DNA from: Prevotellaceae bacterium
GTDB taxonomy: Bacteria > Bacteroidota > Bacteroidia > Bacteroidales > UBA932
Assembly: GCA_031284065.1 (NCBI GenBank)
Contig: JAITAP010000165.1
Coordinates: 1-14,105, forward strand
Direction: 5' to 3'
DNA length: 14,105 nucleotides
Shown here piece by piece: positions 13,040-14,105 of the stretch (positions within the stretch are counted from its first letter, which is position 1; each line of letters begins with the position of its first letter). The position numbers and the translations under genes are program-made. The notes beneath the pieces were generated by a model. The model was not told the DNA's origin and ran no database searches. It saw nothing but the letters and a program-made list of their open reading frames with translations.

Positions 13040-14105
13040 TACTGTTTTACCGCTTTCACCGTTTTTACCTTTCCGTCTTTCTCCAGCCGGAGGAAGTATA
13101 TTCCCGACGGCAGGTTTTTCAGCCGGATGGTTTCCGTTGCGCTTGTTACTTTTTGGGTGTGTACTGCTGCGCCGCCGGTGGAAACAACCGTGAGCGTGCA
13201 GCCCACCGCGCCCGTGAGGTGCAGCGCACCCGCAAAGGGGTTGGGGTAGAGCGATACCTCCGCTTGCAACTCGCCCTCCACGCTTGTGCTCAGCGATAGC
13301 CGCGTAACCCTTACCGTGTAGGTTTTGAGGTTGCTGCCAGACTGCACCGTAATGTTGAATGTGTTTTCGCCAACCGATAGCGGCTTTGTTCCGGCGCCTG
13401 TTACGGTAACGCCGGACTCGGATACGGCTGTCAAGGTAATGGAGCTGACGCTGTTCGGCACCTCCACCGTGTAGCTGGTTACGGCGGGGCTGAACGTGGG
13501 GCTTAAAACGCCGTTGGAGACTACCAGCGCGCTCAGGGTGGGGCTAACCTCCGTGCTTGCCGCCGCGCGGGTTATCGTTAGCGTGTAGGTTTTGGTAGTC
13601 GTGCCGTCTTGTGCGATTACCGTTACGTCAAAGACGTTTTCGCCTACACTCAGGTTTTTGTTGCTGCCCGCGCCGCTCACCGTTGCGCTTGCGTGGTTGG
13701 CGGTGGCGGAGATGGTAATGCTGCTCACGCTATTGGCAACGTTTACCGTGTAGCCGGTAGTGTTGGCGTTGAACGCAGGCGACAGCGTACCCGTGCTTAC
13801 CGACAGGACTTTTAGCGTAGCGTCGCTGCTGGCGCTTGCCGCCGCGCGGGTTACCGTTACCGTGTAGGTTTTGGTCGTCGTACAATTTTGCGCGGTTACC
13901 GTTACGTCAAAGGTATTTGTTCCAACGCTTAGGGTTTTGCTGCCCGCGCCGCTCACCGTTGCGCTTGCATGGTTGGCGGTGGCAGAAATGGTAATGCTGC
14001 TCACGCTATTGGCAACGTTTACCGTGTAGCCGGTAGTGTTGGCGTTGAACGCAGGCGACAGCGTACCCGTGCTTACCGACAGGACTTTTAGCGTAGCGTC
14101 GCTGC
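13039..14105 (-). CDS. T9SS-secreted protein with cadherin-like beta-sandwich repeats, 3' part (start outside window)
   Basis: The frame is open to the right edge, so the GTG at 14004 is an internal Val codon and the N-terminus is missing. The visible part contains one partial and two full copies of a roughly 90-residue cadherin-like beta-sandwich repeat, with the pattern LxVSxGxLSPxFxxxxTxYTVxVxNSVSSIT...TKTYTVTVTRAAAS. From about 13296 downward comes a C-terminal type IX secretion sorting domain of about 85 residues: YPNPF, then IRLKNLPSGIYFLRLE, ending KTVKAVKQ. Such a domain directs export through the Por/Spr secretion machinery and usually attachment to the cell surface. The beta-sandwich repeats probably act as spacers for an upstream binding or catalytic domain that is not visible. 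One repeat has AQNC where its partner has AQDG. Its function beyond being a surface or secreted protein cannot be stated. Confidence 0.9.
   Translation of the reverse strand, partial: SDATLKVLSVSTGTLSPAFNANTTGYTVNVANSVSSITISATANHASATVSGAGSKTLSVGTNTFDVTVTAQNCTTTKTYTVTVTRAAASASSDATLKVLSVSTGTLSPAFNANTTGYTVNVANSVSSITISATANHASATVSGAGSNKNLSVGENVFDVTVIAQDGTTTKTYTLTITRAAASTEVSPTLSALVVSNGVLSPTFSPAVTSYTVEVPNSVSSITLTAVSESGVTVTGAGTKPLSVGENTFNITVQSGSNLKTYTVRVTRLSLSTSVEGELQAEVSLYPNPFAGALHLTGAVGCTLTVVSTGGAAVHTQKVTSATETIRLKNLPSGIYFLRLEKDGKVKTVKAVKQ
13554..14105 (-). repeat. 276-bp intragenic tandem repeat
   Basis: The segment 13704-13829 is repeated at 13980-14105 with only about two base differences, an offset of exactly 276 bp (92 codons). 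The rest of the unit is also similar but more diverged, with a one-codon insertion near 13660. The third copy toward the 3' end is much more diverged. Confidence 0.85.

Noticed and set aside
13039..14004. Treating the GTG at 14004 as the start of the T9SS protein
   Set aside because: The repeat homology continues upstream to the window edge in the same frame, so this is an internal Val codon of a larger gene.

Overview
The window looks like chromosomal DNA from a member of the Bacteroidota, probably order Bacteroidales. The evidence is a C-terminal type IX secretion (T9SS) sorting domain, promoter-like TAnnTTTG elements instead of E. coli-type -10 boxes, A/T-rich leaders without Shine-Dalgarno sequences, two lipoproteins, a polysaccharide-degradation gene pair, and an exbB-exbD-tonB operon. 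Most genes are GC-rich by eye; one acyltransferase gene is clearly more AT-rich. Species and habitat cannot be read from the sequence.

Layout, left to right. (1) On the + strand, positions 1-3823 hold the tail of a GH2 beta-galactosidase followed 5 bp later by a 1160-residue GH106-type alpha-L-rhamnosidase lipoprotein. This looks like the end of a carbohydrate-utilisation operon. (2) A convergent intergenic region (3824-4064) carries a heptamer repeat, a lone repeat arm and a perfect palindrome. (3) On the - strand, 4065-6665 holds a PQQ-type beta-propeller lipoprotein and, upstream of it, a multi-cluster iron-sulfur protein. That protein combines NuoG-like cluster motifs with a GltD-like insert whose flavin domain looks eroded. 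(4) The region 6666-7609 has no intact gene. It contains a decayed fragment of an apparently secreted or carbohydrate-related protein, a multi-hairpin repeat element, an orphan promoter candidate and another heptamer array. (5) On the - strand follow guaA (GMP synthase) and the exbB-exbD-tonB operon, which energises outer-membrane TonB-dependent transport. (6) An acyltransferase-3 family membrane protein lies on the - strand at 11533-12684. (7) A repeat-rich intergenic region (12685-13038) precedes the 3' end of a T9SS-secreted surface protein built of cadherin-like beta-sandwich repeats; its start lies beyond the right edge.

Functionally, the glycosidases, the TonB energy module and the T9SS cargo fit a glycan-foraging Gram-negative bacterium. 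guaA and exbBD-tonB are housekeeping. I did not find a clear new defence, secretion or mobile system. The most unusual items are the iron-sulfur/flavin mosaic protein (5313-6665) and the structured non-coding region at 7183-7525, which may be transcribed leftward from its own promoter. A set of short-repeat families (7-bp and 18-bp periods, and inverted repeats) also decorates gene ends throughout the window.
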